Positions 42,963 through 51,149 are shown, numbered from the stretch's first letter. The stretch is DNA of 64,000 bases from JANQPA01 sp964628385 (GCA_964628385.1 CAZVOD010000005.1:1-64000), one strand, 5' to 3'. Notes: a model not told the origin generated them from the letters alone. Program-made: numbers and translations.

Positions 42963-44396
42963 TTACAACAGCTTTCTCAATCCTATTAAAAGGTTATAGT
43001 TGGAAGATTGCTGTTGTATCGGGAAGGATGGCTGATTGAAAGAATCAGGTCGAATGATCAATTGTGGCTCTATCAATACGGATAGGCCCGGAGCAAATTC
43101 ATATTGCAGTCCCAGGCTGGCATGCCAACTGATACCAATGTGATCTTGAAAGACCTGATCGGCTTCTCCGCTATTCATATCGATCGCCCTGAACTTTTCG
43201 TTGATGTAGCGGCCGCTTCTATTAAAAGCAATATTCAACCCTACACCACCACTCACAGATACTGTCCAGCGCTGAAAGCGATGTTCATACCCGAGCAAGA
43301 CCGGGAGATTGATCAGCTCGTATCGGTTAGTAGTGGTCCATTCCTGTCCATTGGCGATATAAAAAGTGTCCGTTCTGATTAATCCTCCATTAGCATCAAA
43401 GATCTGGTCAACCATTGCATTGCGATCCCGAAATTCAAAGGAAGCTTTTATCTCTGTATATTCGATGCCAGAGCGCAAGGATATACCTGACCGATGGAGA
43501 GCTCCGATGCGTAGGCTCGCTGTGAGGGCTACTTGTTGGTCAAAGGCTTGCTCATAGAATCTCATCAACTCCTCATACTCATTGCTAATGGCTGATAAGG
43601 TTGATTGAGAAGATGAAAGCCCTGCACCGGCTTCCAAAAAGAACCGAAGGCCAGGCCCTTTTCTTAAGGCGACGATCGGATCTATTTCGTAGGCATGATC
43701 ATCTAATGTTAAGGAAGTATTTTTTGAATCTAAAAATGCCGTAGTTCGCTCGGCTAAATTTGTTGCCGCCTCGTTGCTATCCGAAGAGGCAGAGCTAACA
43801 AGACTGTCTAATGGCAGCTTGTTAGTCTTTTCTTTGTTCATAAAGTCTTCAGCCTGAAAATGCATTGATGTAGCATCTACCTTGCCTGCATCATTCGCTA
43901 TAGTAGGAACAGTGCTTATTCCGTTGGGCGCCCGGTAGCTTTGATTTTGAGGGACTTTACTTTGTTTGGTCAGCTCTGACCTATTCGTACCCTTGCTGGC
44001 TGTTTGTCTGGTTTTATTTCTGGAAGTAGCAGGTTTGGATTGCGCTGCATTTATGGCATCAGCAAGAGAGCTGTCCATGTTTTTTTGATCAGATAAAGAA
44101 GTGATAGATGCAGATTTAGTCTCAGGAGTTTTTCTGACAGCTGTACGGTCATCCAACTCAATAGGAAAGAATTGGATATCGGGCTTTTCTGCGGAACGGA
44201 AGAAAAATAAGCAAGCCAGTAAAAAAAGTAAAAGCACTCCACTTACTAGTATCCAGGTTTTATTTTTTAACCACCAAACCACTTTAGGCCGTTGTTGTAT
44301 GGCAGCAACAGCATCCCACAAATGCATAGGAGGGGCTAGCTCGTAATCTGCGAGCTTATTTTTAAATAGATCGTCAATTGGATGTGGCCCGTTCAT
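42963..44396 (-). CDS. Sigma-factor partner: one-helix protein with C-terminal outer-membrane beta-barrel-like domain
   Basis: 477 residues. Residues 1-42 are cytosolic ('PIDDLFKNKLADYELAPPMHLWDAVAAIQQ', a pattern like the N-terminal segment of Bacteroidota anti-sigma-type proteins). Residues ~48-67 are a transmembrane helix. Residues ~70-240 are a low-complexity Ser/Thr/Lys linker. Residues ~245-477 are beta-rich and look like a PorT-type barrel ('LRFFLEAGAGLSSSQSTLS', 'RSGISLRSGIEYTEIKASFEFRD', 'GLQYEFAPGLSVLIEPQLIIRPDSF'). Its start overlaps the sigma-factor stop by 4 bases (ATGA). A role as membrane-spanning control of the sigma factor is inference. Confidence 0.75.
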   Translation of the reverse strand: MNGPHPIDDLFKNKLADYELAPPMHLWDAVAAIQQRPKVVWWLKNKTWILVSGVLLLFLLACLFFFRSAEKPDIQFFPIELDDRTAVRKTPETKSASITSLSDQKNMDSSLADAINAAQSKPATSRNKTRQTASKGTNRSELTKQSKVPQNQSYRAPNGISTVPTIANDAGKVDATSMHFQAEDFMNKEKTNKLPLDSLVSSASSDSNEAATNLAERTTAFLDSKNTSLTLDDHAYEIDPIVALRKGPGLRFFLEAGAGLSSSQSTLSAISNEYEELMRFYEQAFDQQVALTASLRIGALHRSGISLRSGIEYTEIKASFEFRDRNAMVDQIFDANGGLIRTDTFYIANGQEWTTTNRYELINLPVLLGYEHRFQRWTVSVSGGVGLNIAFNRSGRYINEKFRAIDMNSGEADQVFQDHIGISWHASLGLQYEFAPGLSVLIEPQLIIRPDSFNQPSFPIQQQSSNYNLLIGLRKLL

Positions 44397-44929
44397 GCAA
44401 CAATTTTTTGTATTTGTTCAATTAATTGCTGAAGCATCTTCCTCGCTTTAACCAATTGAGAGCGAGAAGTACTTTCCTGAATACCTAATAATTCTGCAAT
44501 TTCTTTATGACTATAGCCCTCAATAGCAAAGAGGTTGAACACGATGCGATAGCCATCGGGAAGACGAGACACCAATTTAAGTAGTTCTTCTTCGTTGATA
44601 GAAGCTAGTATAGTAGGATCTTTTATCTGCTCTATCGTTGATTCCAAGCCGATTTGTTCGTTTTGGAAGCTTTTTTTGCCATAAGCTTTTAGGGCAGTAT
44701 TGATAACAATTCTTCTTATCCACCCTTCAAGCGACCCAGAAAATTTAAATTTATCTAGGTTTTGGTACACCTTGATGAAAGCATCTTGAAGTAAATCTTC
44801 AGCTTCCATCCTGTGACGGGCATAACGCATACAGACAGCAAGCATTTTACCGGAATAGCGTCTGAAGAGCTCTTCCTGGGACTTTCTGTCTGCGCGTAAA
44901 CAGCCTTTTACAAGCTTTTTCTCCGTCAC
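44393..44929 (-). CDS. ECF-type RNA polymerase sigma factor
   Basis: 178 residues. Region 2 is 'ELFRRYSGKMLAVCMRYARHRMEAEDLLQDAFIKVYQNLDKFKFSGSLEGWIRRIVINTALKAY' and region 4 is 'LSRLPDGYRIVFNLFAIEGYSHKEIAELLGIQESTSRSQLVKARKMLQQLI', the standard extracytoplasmic-function form without regions 1 and 3. It directs RNA polymerase to a regulon that cannot be read from the window. The next gene overlaps it by 4 bases and codes a membrane protein, the usual place for its anti-sigma factor. Confidence 0.92.
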   Translation of the reverse strand: MTEKKLVKGCLRADRKSQEELFRRYSGKMLAVCMRYARHRMEAEDLLQDAFIKVYQNLDKFKFSGSLEGWIRRIVINTALKAYGKKSFQNEQIGLESTIEQIKDPTILASINEEELLKLVSRLPDGYRIVFNLFAIEGYSHKEIAELLGIQESTSRSQLVKARKMLQQLIEQIQKIVA

Positions 44930-45008
44930 AATGTAAATTTAGTTCAAATTATTGAATAATGAAATTGTCCAACTCATAAAAAGAGCTCTTTAAGGTAAAA
45001 AATTATAC

Positions 45009-45036
45009 TTGATCTATTAACGTTTTGTTAAGTTTG
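45009..45036 (+). promoter_or_regulatory. paaI promoter with an overlapping small palindrome
   Basis: TTG (45009-45011), a 17-base spacer and TAAGTTTG (45029-45036) match the -33/-7 pattern, about 63 bases before the ATG. TTAAC-GTTTT-GTTAA (45017-45031) is an imperfect palindrome inside it, which might be an operator. Confidence 0.5.
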
Positions 45037-45099
45037 TAGCGTATCAATAGCTTTTGGGAAGTTTTTCGCAAGTTATCAAAGTAGCTATATTGTATAGAT

Positions 45100-45522
45100 A
45101 TGAAAGAAGACCAAAACGCTTATCGCATTGTTCAAAAAATGCTGGAAAATGATCGCTTCAGTCAATGGATGGGTATTCAACTGCTTCACTTGGAAAGTGG
45201 GCAGTGCACCATTCGAATGAATGTACGGGAGGAAATGCTAAATGGTTTTAGTATTCTTCACGGGGGGATTACTTATGCTTTTGCTGATAGCGCCTTTGCT
45301 TTTGCTTCCAATTCTATGGGGAAAAAGGCCGTTTCCCTACAAACCTCAATCAATCATACTGTCGCCGTTTTTCCACAAGACACATTGACCGCTACTGCAG
45401 TTTGTGAGCATGGCAGTAGGCGTACAGGAATCTTTAAGGTAGAGGTACACAATCAAGATGAAAAATTAGTTGCACTCTTCACCGGTACCGTTTACATAAA
45501 GGAGGAGGAATGGTCAGTTTGA
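45100..45522 (+). CDS. paaI: PaaI-type hot-dog thioesterase
   Basis: 140 residues, one hot-dog domain. The block 'MLNGFSILHGGITYAFADSAFAFASNSMGKKAVSLQTSINHT' is the signature of PaaI, with the conserved Asn-Gly, His-Gly-Gly and Asp of the active site. PaaI hydrolyses hydroxyphenylacetyl-CoA and similar aryl-CoA esters, freeing CoA trapped on side products of phenylacetate breakdown. It lies 25 kb from paaZ/paaY, not with them. It has its own promoter and is followed after 5 bases by a convergent HAD pseudogene. Confidence 0.88.
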   Translation: MKEDQNAYRIVQKMLENDRFSQWMGIQLLHLESGQCTIRMNVREEMLNGFSILHGGITYAFADSAFAFASNSMGKKAVSLQTSINHTVAVFPQDTLTATAVCEHGSRRTGIFKVEVHNQDEKLVALFTGTVYIKEEEWSV

Positions 45523-45527
45523 AAAGG

Positions 45528-45765
45528 CTAGATCATATCCGATAATTCTTCCAAGGTTTTAAAAATGATATCTGGCTTTGTTCCTAATTGTTCAATATGC
45601 CCATCAAAGCGATTAACCCAGCCTACTTTCAGGCCAAAATTTTTGGCGTCAGGTACCTGCAATGTGTGGCGCTTTTTCCCTAAATAAATCTTTCAACTGA
45701 ATGTCAATGGAAGAAATATCCAGTAAGGTACCATAAGCATCGAATACATTAACTTTAGCTTCCAT
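45528..45765 (-). pseudogene. Haloacid dehalogenase (type II, HAD superfamily) remnant with internal deletion
   Basis: From the ATG at 45765 one frame reads 'MEAKVNVFDAYGTLLDISS' with the HAD motif I nucleophile region (F-D-A-Y-G-T). After ~36 codons homology jumps to another frame: 'VPDAKNFGLKVGWVNR' to 'LEELSDMI' and a stop at 45528, the C-terminal end of the same enzyme family. Normal type II haloacid dehalogenases are ~225 residues; about 145 are missing and the frames differ. The motif GGTACCT occurs both near the start codon and at the junction, so short-repeat recombination may be involved. Non-functional. Confidence 0.8.
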
Positions 45766-45839
45766 ATGTGCTGCATTCTTTTTGTCTGTTTGATTCGCTT
45801 TGTGGTATTGAAACAACTCAATATTGATTCTAATTTTTA

Positions 45840-46394
45840 CTAAACATTGTCCAGCCAGCTGAAAAAGCTCACCAGCCCGCTGGTAGTGTGGGGGTGTCCA
45901 AAAAATCCCTGATTTAGCTTTCTACGGGTCTCTTCTAAGCTCAAAAGCATAATTTCTACATCTTCGGCCTCATCAAGTTCCAGGTCATGAGTTTTTTGGG
46001 CATCAGTAGCTACCCAATGATAAATATAGCTACTCATAAAAACGGGGTTAGAAGCAATACGCCCAATCGGGTGCCAGTAAGGAGCGGTGTATCCGGTTTC
46101 TTCCCGCAACTCTCTGCGGGCCGCCTGCCCCGAATCTTCTCCTTGGTCGATCATGCCTCCCGGCAATTCAATGGTGAAGTCCTTAATGCCAAACCTGAAT
46201 TGCCGCACAAAGATTATCTCATCATCTTCTGTCAGTGCGACAATATTTGCAGAGCTGGGAGCATCCAGGATGATCATCTTCTGCGTGATAGCATTTCTGG
46301 GATTCTGCATATAGTCAAAACGCGCTTTGAACAATTTGAGATCCATGATCTCTTCTGATTGCAGCACTTGCCATTGACGTTTTTTAGAGGACAT
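45840..46394 (-). CDS. Nudix hydrolase (ADP-ribose pyrophosphatase-like)
   Basis: 184 residues. The Nudix box 'GGMIDQGEDSGQAARRELREETGY' (residues ~79-102) is complete, with the metal-binding R-E-L-R-E-E-T-G. Before it, 'NIVALTEDDEIIFVRQFRFGIKDFTIELPGG' matches the ADP-ribose/NUDT5-like subfamily. It hydrolyses nucleoside-diphosphate-linked compounds; the precise substrate is not known. Cytosolic and apparently monocistronic; the HAD remnant lies downstream on the same strand. Confidence 0.9.
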   Translation of the reverse strand: MSSKKRQWQVLQSEEIMDLKLFKARFDYMQNPRNAITQKMIILDAPSSANIVALTEDDEIIFVRQFRFGIKDFTIELPGGMIDQGEDSGQAARRELREETGYTAPYWHPIGRIASNPVFMSSYIYHWVATDAQKTHDLELDEAEDVEIMLLSLEETRRKLNQGFFGHPHTTSGLVSFFSWLDNV

Positions 46395-46581
46395 TCATTT
46401 CACTTTTGTTGGAGTGGCAATATATAAAAAAATGATTTCTATTTGATTATGTTGAACCCGCTCCGCTAATGGTATTTTTTGGTTTTCAGAATAGTACCCA
46501 AAAAAATCTAGCTTTTTTACCGCTTGTCCGGTAAAAGCTACCATTCTCGGAAAAAAGGAATCTCTACTTGGTTTTAAGCCC

Positions 46582-46589
46582 TAAATTTG
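46582..46589 (+). promoter_or_regulatory. -7 element for the small membrane-peptide transcript
   Basis: TAAATTTG fits TAnnTTTG, 39 bases before the ATG at 46628. A palindromic hairpin TTTTACCG/CGGTAAAA (46515-46536) lies about 45 bases upstream and may be a control site. Confidence 0.5.
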
Positions 46590-46627
46590 AGTCAAATTCA
46601 AAACAAAAACACATAAAATACACAATA

Positions 46628-46825
46628 ATGAATAAGAAAAATAAAAATACTTATGGCACGATCATTGTACTTGCTATATCAGTTCTGTTATCTATCCTTT
46701 TTGATCCTGTTGAGAAACAAAAAAAGGAAGACAAACCAGCAAAAGAGCGTACTGAAAAAGTGGACAATAAAGACAAAGAATCCCATGTCTATTCGCCAAC
46801 TGCATTCTACCATATTAAATCATAA
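46628..46825 (+). CDS. Small single-pass membrane peptide, unknown
   Basis: 65 residues from the ATG at 46628. It has a basic start (MNKKNKN), one transmembrane helix (~10-26, 'GTIIVLAISVLLSILF') and a highly charged tail ('KQKKEDKPAKERTEKVDNKD'), ending HIKS. No family recognised. Support for a real gene: a consensus -7 element 39 bases upstream and a strong terminator downstream (47071-47097) frame it as one transcription unit. The stop codon lies inside the first copy of a 32-base tandem duplication. A further 62-codon open stretch (46858-47046) continues to the terminator without a proper start. Confidence 0.6.
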   Translation: MNKKNKNTYGTIIVLAISVLLSILFDPVEKQKKEDKPAKERTEKVDNKDKESHVYSPTAFYHIKS

Positions 46826-46876
46826 GGCTTTTTTTCATCAGCAGTATTAAATCATAAGGCTTCTTTTCATCAGCAG
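46813..46876 (+). repeat. 32-base tandem duplication over a stop codon
   Basis: Two adjacent copies, 46813-46844 and 46845-46876, differing at one base (T to C in the pyrimidine run). The unit begins TATTAAATCATAAGGCTT and ends CATCAGCAG. Because 32 is not a multiple of three, the duplication shifted the frame that follows the small gene. Confidence 0.95.
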
Positions 46877-47070
46877 TCTGTGAAAGTGACTTTCAGAATG
46901 GGCTGCGTCAAAAAGATATATTTCATCAAAAAATTGCTACTGCAGAGGGAGATACACAGGGCGGTAAAAGTTTTGAACATGCTATGAGAAAACATCCTCT
47001 GAGGTATCAGAGAGCAAATACGGGCCTGAGGCCTACAAAAAAATAAATGGTGAAAGATGGTTTTTTTTAC

Positions 47071-47097
47071 GCCGGGTCCGATCCCCGGCTTTTTTTT
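47071..47097 (+). terminator. Strong rho-independent terminator
   Basis: GCCGGG pairs with CCCGGC across the loop TCCGATC and is followed by eight T. It ends the transcript that begins near 46590 and faces the convergent LEA-like gene. Confidence 0.85.
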
Positions 47098-47173
47098 GCT
47101 TTATCTCATAGTCAGAGTACAGAGAAGATCAGTATGGTCTTTACTTTCTTCTCTCTACTCTCTAATTAAGCTA

Positions 47174-48127
47174 CTAGTCATCAATAATGGCGTCATCGAT
47201 AATTTCGTCGCCATCGCCATCGCGATCTTCAAAGCCGGGAACTTTACCTTCCGACTTTTTCTTTTTGTAATCAGGATCTTTGCCAATGCGTGGCTTGTTA
47301 CCTTTGTTGTGGTAGTCGCCGTCGGCATAACGCTCCGCCTGCTCAAAGAAGCTATCGGTACCATCGAGCAGGCTACTTTTCTTGGCATCTTCTACAGAAT
47401 CCTTAAATTGGCGATCTGGATCATCGGCTTTTTCATCGATCTTATCAGCCATTTTCTTAGCTTTCTCAAACATGCTTTCTGTATCTTCGCCGCGCTTTTC
47501 TTCCCGCTCCCGTTCCTTGCGAGCCGCTTCATCAGCTTTGTCCATCCATTTTTCGGTATAGTCCTTAGCTTTTTCGTAAGCTTTACTGCCTACGTCATAG
47601 AGCTTATCGCCGGCCTTTTCGGAAGCATCAAGTACCTTCTTGCCAACTCGCTCGGCCATTTCGCCACTTTTTTCAGCCAAATCTTCTCCGATTTCAGCCC
47701 ATTTGCTCTTGCCTTTGGAGCCATCTGATTTTTTGGAATCCCCTTTGATATCATCTCCAAAGGGGACTTGATCATCTTGATCATCTTCGGGCGCTTCTTT
47801 TTTCTTTTGACGATTCTGAGTGCTATCCTGATTATCAGATTTGCGCTTGTCGTCGTCATCATTCCAGATATCTTCGAAGAAGTCCTCTGCCCGATCTTCT
47901 GCTTTCTCAAATGCTTCTTCTGCCTGGTCAAAGAATTTTTCTCCTCGCTCTTTAGCTTTCCCATAAAAATCATCTGCCTTACCTTTGGCTTTTCTTAAGT
48001 ATTCACCAGACTTTTCCACAAAGTCTTCACTTGCTTCTTTACCTCTTTCGGCTGCTTTACGAGCGGCATTCTTCGTTACTGCTCTAGCTCCGAAAAGTGC
48101 TTTTTTGAGTTCGTTCAAAAATCCCAT
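47174..48127 (-). CDS. Highly charged, LEA-like helical protein
   Basis: 317 residues, extremely rich in Lys, Glu, Asp and Ala, with almost no hydrophobic core. Repeated segments such as 'AERGKEASEDFVEKSGEYLRKAKGKADDFYGKAKERGEKF' and 'KVLDASEKAGDKLYDVGSKAYEKAKDYTEKWMDKADEAA' have the 11-residue amphipathic rhythm of LEA (late embryogenesis abundant) group 3 proteins, separated by an acidic disordered linker (~85-135). The end is very acidic ('RDGDGDEIIDDAIIDD'). LEA-like proteins stabilise membranes and proteins in drying or freezing. Function here is inference from composition. A long opposite-strand frame is only a composition artefact. Confidence 0.8.
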   Translation of the reverse strand: MGFLNELKKALFGARAVTKNAARKAAERGKEASEDFVEKSGEYLRKAKGKADDFYGKAKERGEKFFDQAEEAFEKAEDRAEDFFEDIWNDDDDKRKSDNQDSTQNRQKKKEAPEDDQDDQVPFGDDIKGDSKKSDGSKGKSKWAEIGEDLAEKSGEMAERVGKKVLDASEKAGDKLYDVGSKAYEKAKDYTEKWMDKADEAARKEREREEKRGEDTESMFEKAKKMADKIDEKADDPDRQFKDSVEDAKKSSLLDGTDSFFEQAERYADGDYHNKGNKPRIGKDPDYKKKKSEGKVPGFEDRDGDGDEIIDDAIIDD

Positions 48128-48245
48128 ATTCGTTTATCGTTTTTTTTTTGACGGTAATGCTTACCAGTGAGTTATAATTCATGGTATTTCCGTCTGACTA
48201 CTTAATAAATATAAAATAAGAACTATTTTCGCAACTGCAAAAAAA

Positions 48246-49292
48246 ATGGGACAAATGAAATATTCTACACTAGGAAATACAGACTTAAAGGTAAGTAAGA
48301 TTTGCCTAGGTACGATGACTTGGGGCGAGCAAAATACTGAAGCAGAAGGCCATGAGCAAATGGATTTTGCACTCGATCGAGATATCAATTTCTTTGATAC
48401 AGCTGAATTGTACGCCATTCCTTCTACCGCTGAAAATAATGGAGAAACAGAGCGTATTATTGGCCGCTGGTTTGCTAGTAGGCAAAACCGCGATAAGGTA
48501 ATTCTGGCTACTAAAGTGACAGGTCCCTCAGCAATCAAGTATATCAGAGCAAAACTGGACTTTTCTAAACAACAGATCAACCTGGCACTGGAAGGAAGCT
48601 TAAAACGGCTACAAACGGATTATGTCGACTTGTATCAGTTGCACTGGCCGGAGCGCAATGTTAATTTTTTTGGTAAAAGAGGCTATAAATTTGACCCTAA
48701 CGAGCAGTGGAAAGATAATTTTTTGGATATCCTACAGACTGTGCAAGAGCTGATTGATGCTGGTAAAATACGTTATTTTGGTATTTCCAATGAAACGCCA
48801 TGGGGAATGATGCACTTTATCAGGTTGGCTGAAAAGCATAATCTACCCCGACCGGTAAGCATACAAAATCCTTACAGCCTGCTCAACCGAACTTTTGAAA
48901 TTGGCCTTGCTGAATGTGCTATACGCGAAAAATGTGGTTTGTTAGCTTACTCGCCTATGGCTTTTGGGTTACTTTCAGGGAAATATCATCAAAAGACAGA
49001 CGAGCCGGGGGCACGACTGAATAAATACAAGCGCATGTCTCGTTACAATAAGGCAACAGCTCACGAAGCAACGGCCCAATACCTGAAAATCGCGGAGCAG
49101 CATGGATTATCACTGGCTACACTGGCATTGGCTTTTATCAACCAACAGCATTTTCTGACTGCTAATATTATTGGAGCTACGACCATGAAGCAGCTAAAAG
49201 AAAATGTAGATAGTATCAATGTGGAGCTCAGTCCTGAAATCCTGAAAGAAATTGAAAAAGTACATGAATCTATTCCTAACCCGGCACCATAA
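48246..49292 (+). CDS. Aldo/keto reductase (Tas-like)
   Basis: 348 residues; an ATG at 48255 is an alternative start. The TIM-barrel aldo/keto reductase pattern is clear: 'LKVSKICLGTMTWGEQNTEAEGHEQMDFALDRDINFFDTAELY' with the catalytic Asp and Tyr, 'KVILATKVTGPS' with the Lys, 'YVDLYQLHWPERNVNFFGKRGYKFDP' with the His and the loop typical of Tas, and 'GISNETPWGM'. These enzymes reduce carbonyls with NADPH; the substrate is unknown. Cytosolic. The next gene follows after 15 bases and may share the transcript. Confidence 0.92.
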   Translation: MGQMKYSTLGNTDLKVSKICLGTMTWGEQNTEAEGHEQMDFALDRDINFFDTAELYAIPSTAENNGETERIIGRWFASRQNRDKVILATKVTGPSAIKYIRAKLDFSKQQINLALEGSLKRLQTDYVDLYQLHWPERNVNFFGKRGYKFDPNEQWKDNFLDILQTVQELIDAGKIRYFGISNETPWGMMHFIRLAEKHNLPRPVSIQNPYSLLNRTFEIGLAECAIREKCGLLAYSPMAFGLLSGKYHQKTDEPGARLNKYKRMSRYNKATAHEATAQYLKIAEQHGLSLATLALAFINQQHFLTANIIGATTMKQLKENVDSINVELSPEILKEIEKVHESIPNPAP

Positions 49293-49307
49293 TCTTAGTA
49301 AAGTTCT

Positions 49308-49997
49308 ATGCAGGTAAAATTGCTACAACAAGCTTTTCAACGTTACCAACAGTTTTTAGGCACTCCTCAGGCGGAACAAAACCTTTACATCTGGGAATCA
49401 CAGCAGATCTTCCAGCAAAACTGGGACCTAGAAGCCAGCAGTCTTCCTGAAATGTATGGCCACTCGCTACAAAACAGCCAAACCAGGCGCTTGTGGAAAC
49501 GAGAAACCTATGAACCCAAACGCATGATGCTGCTCTTCTGGGAAATAGCTCCTGATTTTGTACGCAATATGTTTCAGGACCTTTTCAACGAAGAAAAGGC
49601 TATTGATGGCCGGGTAAGTCGCTTTGTCTTTTATTGTGATCAACTCCTGCAGGAGTACCGGGACAAGAAGCCGCATTCTATAGAAAATAACCATTATCAC
49701 GATGATGGCTATCAAATGATTTCTATGTACCTGGCGTTTCGGTATCCCGATAATTATACACTTTACCGGTTGCCTCTTTTCCAGCGGTTTCTGGAAAAAA
49801 TGGGGGTATCTAATATTCCTCAGACTAATGATTTTGAGCGTTTTGTTAAAGTGAGCAGGACCGTTTATAAGTTGATGGAAAAAGAGGAAAGCTTTTTAGC
49901 CGCACATCAAAAGCGCTTGGAAGCGCCAAAGTATTATCCGGAAAAAAGTCTGTTGGTAGTATTCGATTTTATGGACTTTGTGGCAGCGGATTTCTAA
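49308..49997 (+). CDS. Unknown protein resembling the N-terminal domain of McrB-like AAA proteins
   Basis: 229 residues, helical, cytosolic. By recall, blocks such as 'WESQQIFQQNWDLEA...LPEMYGHSLQ', 'PKRMMLLFWEIAPDFVRNMFQDLFNEEKAIDGRVSRFVFYCDQLL', 'HYHDDGYQMISMYLAFRYPDNYTLYRLPLFQRFLEKMG' and 'FFKV/ERFVKVSRTVYKLMEK' look like the ~220-residue region before the GTPase/AAA domain of some Bacteroidota McrB-type proteins. Here it stands alone: no AAA domain or McrC follows. It may be a decoy, an adaptor, or a family of its own. It starts 15 bases after the reductase gene. The resemblance is from memory and needs a profile search. Confidence 0.6.
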   Translation: MQVKLLQQAFQRYQQFLGTPQAEQNLYIWESQQIFQQNWDLEASSLPEMYGHSLQNSQTRRLWKRETYEPKRMMLLFWEIAPDFVRNMFQDLFNEEKAIDGRVSRFVFYCDQLLQEYRDKKPHSIENNHYHDDGYQMISMYLAFRYPDNYTLYRLPLFQRFLEKMGVSNIPQTNDFERFVKVSRTVYKLMEKEESFLAAHQKRLEAPKYYPEKSLLVVFDFMDFVAADF

Positions 49998-50066
49998 GGT
50001 AAAACCAGTAAAAGATAATACCTTTAGGCAAAATAATACTCCAAACCAATTGATTAATTGCATATC

Positions 50067-51149
50067 ATGAACCTGAGAATGCTCATTGTGCTCTTTTTAC
50101 CAATGGCCATAACGCTAAGCGGTCAGCCATTTGATCATAACGTATTTCCTGAATTGAGTGGTCCGATGCTTTTTAAGCAACTGCAAAAAGAATATCGCCC
50201 TCGGAATGTACTGGATTATGGGCAAGCCAGGGACACCCTGTTTTTTAGTATTGACAGCTTTAATGATACGCTGGAATGCGTTTATACCGGCTACCAAGCG
50301 TTTCTTCCTCCCTCCAAAGACCCTACTAAAGCCGCTTACAAGCAAAAGATCAACACGGAACATACTTATCCTCAAAATAAAGGTGCCCGAAAAGGCAATG
50401 CCAAATCGGATATGCATCATCTGTATGCCGTTCGGGTGAATGTGAATAGTACGCGCGGTAACCTACCCTTCAAAGCTATCAGCGATGATCAGGCCAAACG
50501 CTGGTATATCGGAGAGGAAACTCTGCTGGACCCTCCGGCCTCCAATAGCGGAGCTTACAGCAAATGGGATGGCAATTTTTTTGAACCCCGGGATGTACAC
50601 AAAGGCAACCTGGCTCGTTCTATTTTTTATTTCTACACCATCTATCAAGAGCAGGCGCTCGAAGAAGACGAGACCTTTTTTTCGCTTATGCTACCAGATC
50701 TCTGCAAGTGGCACGAACTCGATCCGGTAGATGCGAATGAATGGGAAAGGAACCAAAAAATTGCTTTTTACCAGGATAACAAACTCAATCCCTTTATTTT
50801 GGATGAAGATCTACCTTCCAGAACCTACTGCAAAACCAATCGCAATAAGCTGGTCGGACCTCCCCAACGAGATGTTTTCCCCAAACCTTATTTCTTTGAA
50901 ATTAATCAGGATAGTAAAAATCTGAATGTCCAGTATTTCTTGCAAAATGCCTATGCTATGGACCTGGGAATTTATTCGGCCAATGGCCTTAAATTAAAAG
51001 CATTGGTCAATAACCAACAAAAGCCAGGCTATTATTCTGTTAGCACTCTAGCGACAGATGATGCTGGCTTTATTTATATTATTCTCAAAAACGAAAAAAG
51101 TACTGTTTTTGAAAAAATTGATTTGAGGGAGTTGGGTAAAAGAAAATAA
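50067..51149 (+). CDS. Secreted endonuclease I family nuclease
   Basis: 360 residues from the ATG at 50067, which leads straight into a signal peptide ('MNLRMLIVLFLPMAITLSGQ'); a TTG at 50058 is the longer option. The nuclease core is 'INTEHTYPQNKGARKGNAKSDMHHLYAVRVNVNSTRGNLPF', the beta-beta-alpha-metal (His-Me finger) motif of EndA/NucM. 'FEPRDVHKGNLARSIFYFYTIY' is the second family block. It degrades DNA outside the cell or in the periplasm. The C-terminal ~95 residues form a small beta-rich domain ('YFLQNAYAMDLGIYSANGLKLKALVN') that may be a diverged sorting domain. Confidence 0.9.
   Translation: MNLRMLIVLFLPMAITLSGQPFDHNVFPELSGPMLFKQLQKEYRPRNVLDYGQARDTLFFSIDSFNDTLECVYTGYQAFLPPSKDPTKAAYKQKINTEHTYPQNKGARKGNAKSDMHHLYAVRVNVNSTRGNLPFKAISDDQAKRWYIGEETLLDPPASNSGAYSKWDGNFFEPRDVHKGNLARSIFYFYTIYQEQALEEDETFFSLMLPDLCKWHELDPVDANEWERNQKIAFYQDNKLNPFILDEDLPSRTYCKTNRNKLVGPPQRDVFPKPYFFEINQDSKNLNVQYFLQNAYAMDLGIYSANGLKLKALVNNQQKPGYYSVSTLATDDAGFIYIILKNEKSTVFEKIDLRELGKRK

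Noticed and set aside
47057..47728. Long plus-strand frame (223 codons) with strongly hydrophobic translation
   Set aside because: It lies opposite the LEA-like gene. Antisense of Lys/Glu codons gives Phe/Leu/Ser-rich sequence, so it is a composition shadow; the terminator at 47071-47097 also falls inside it.
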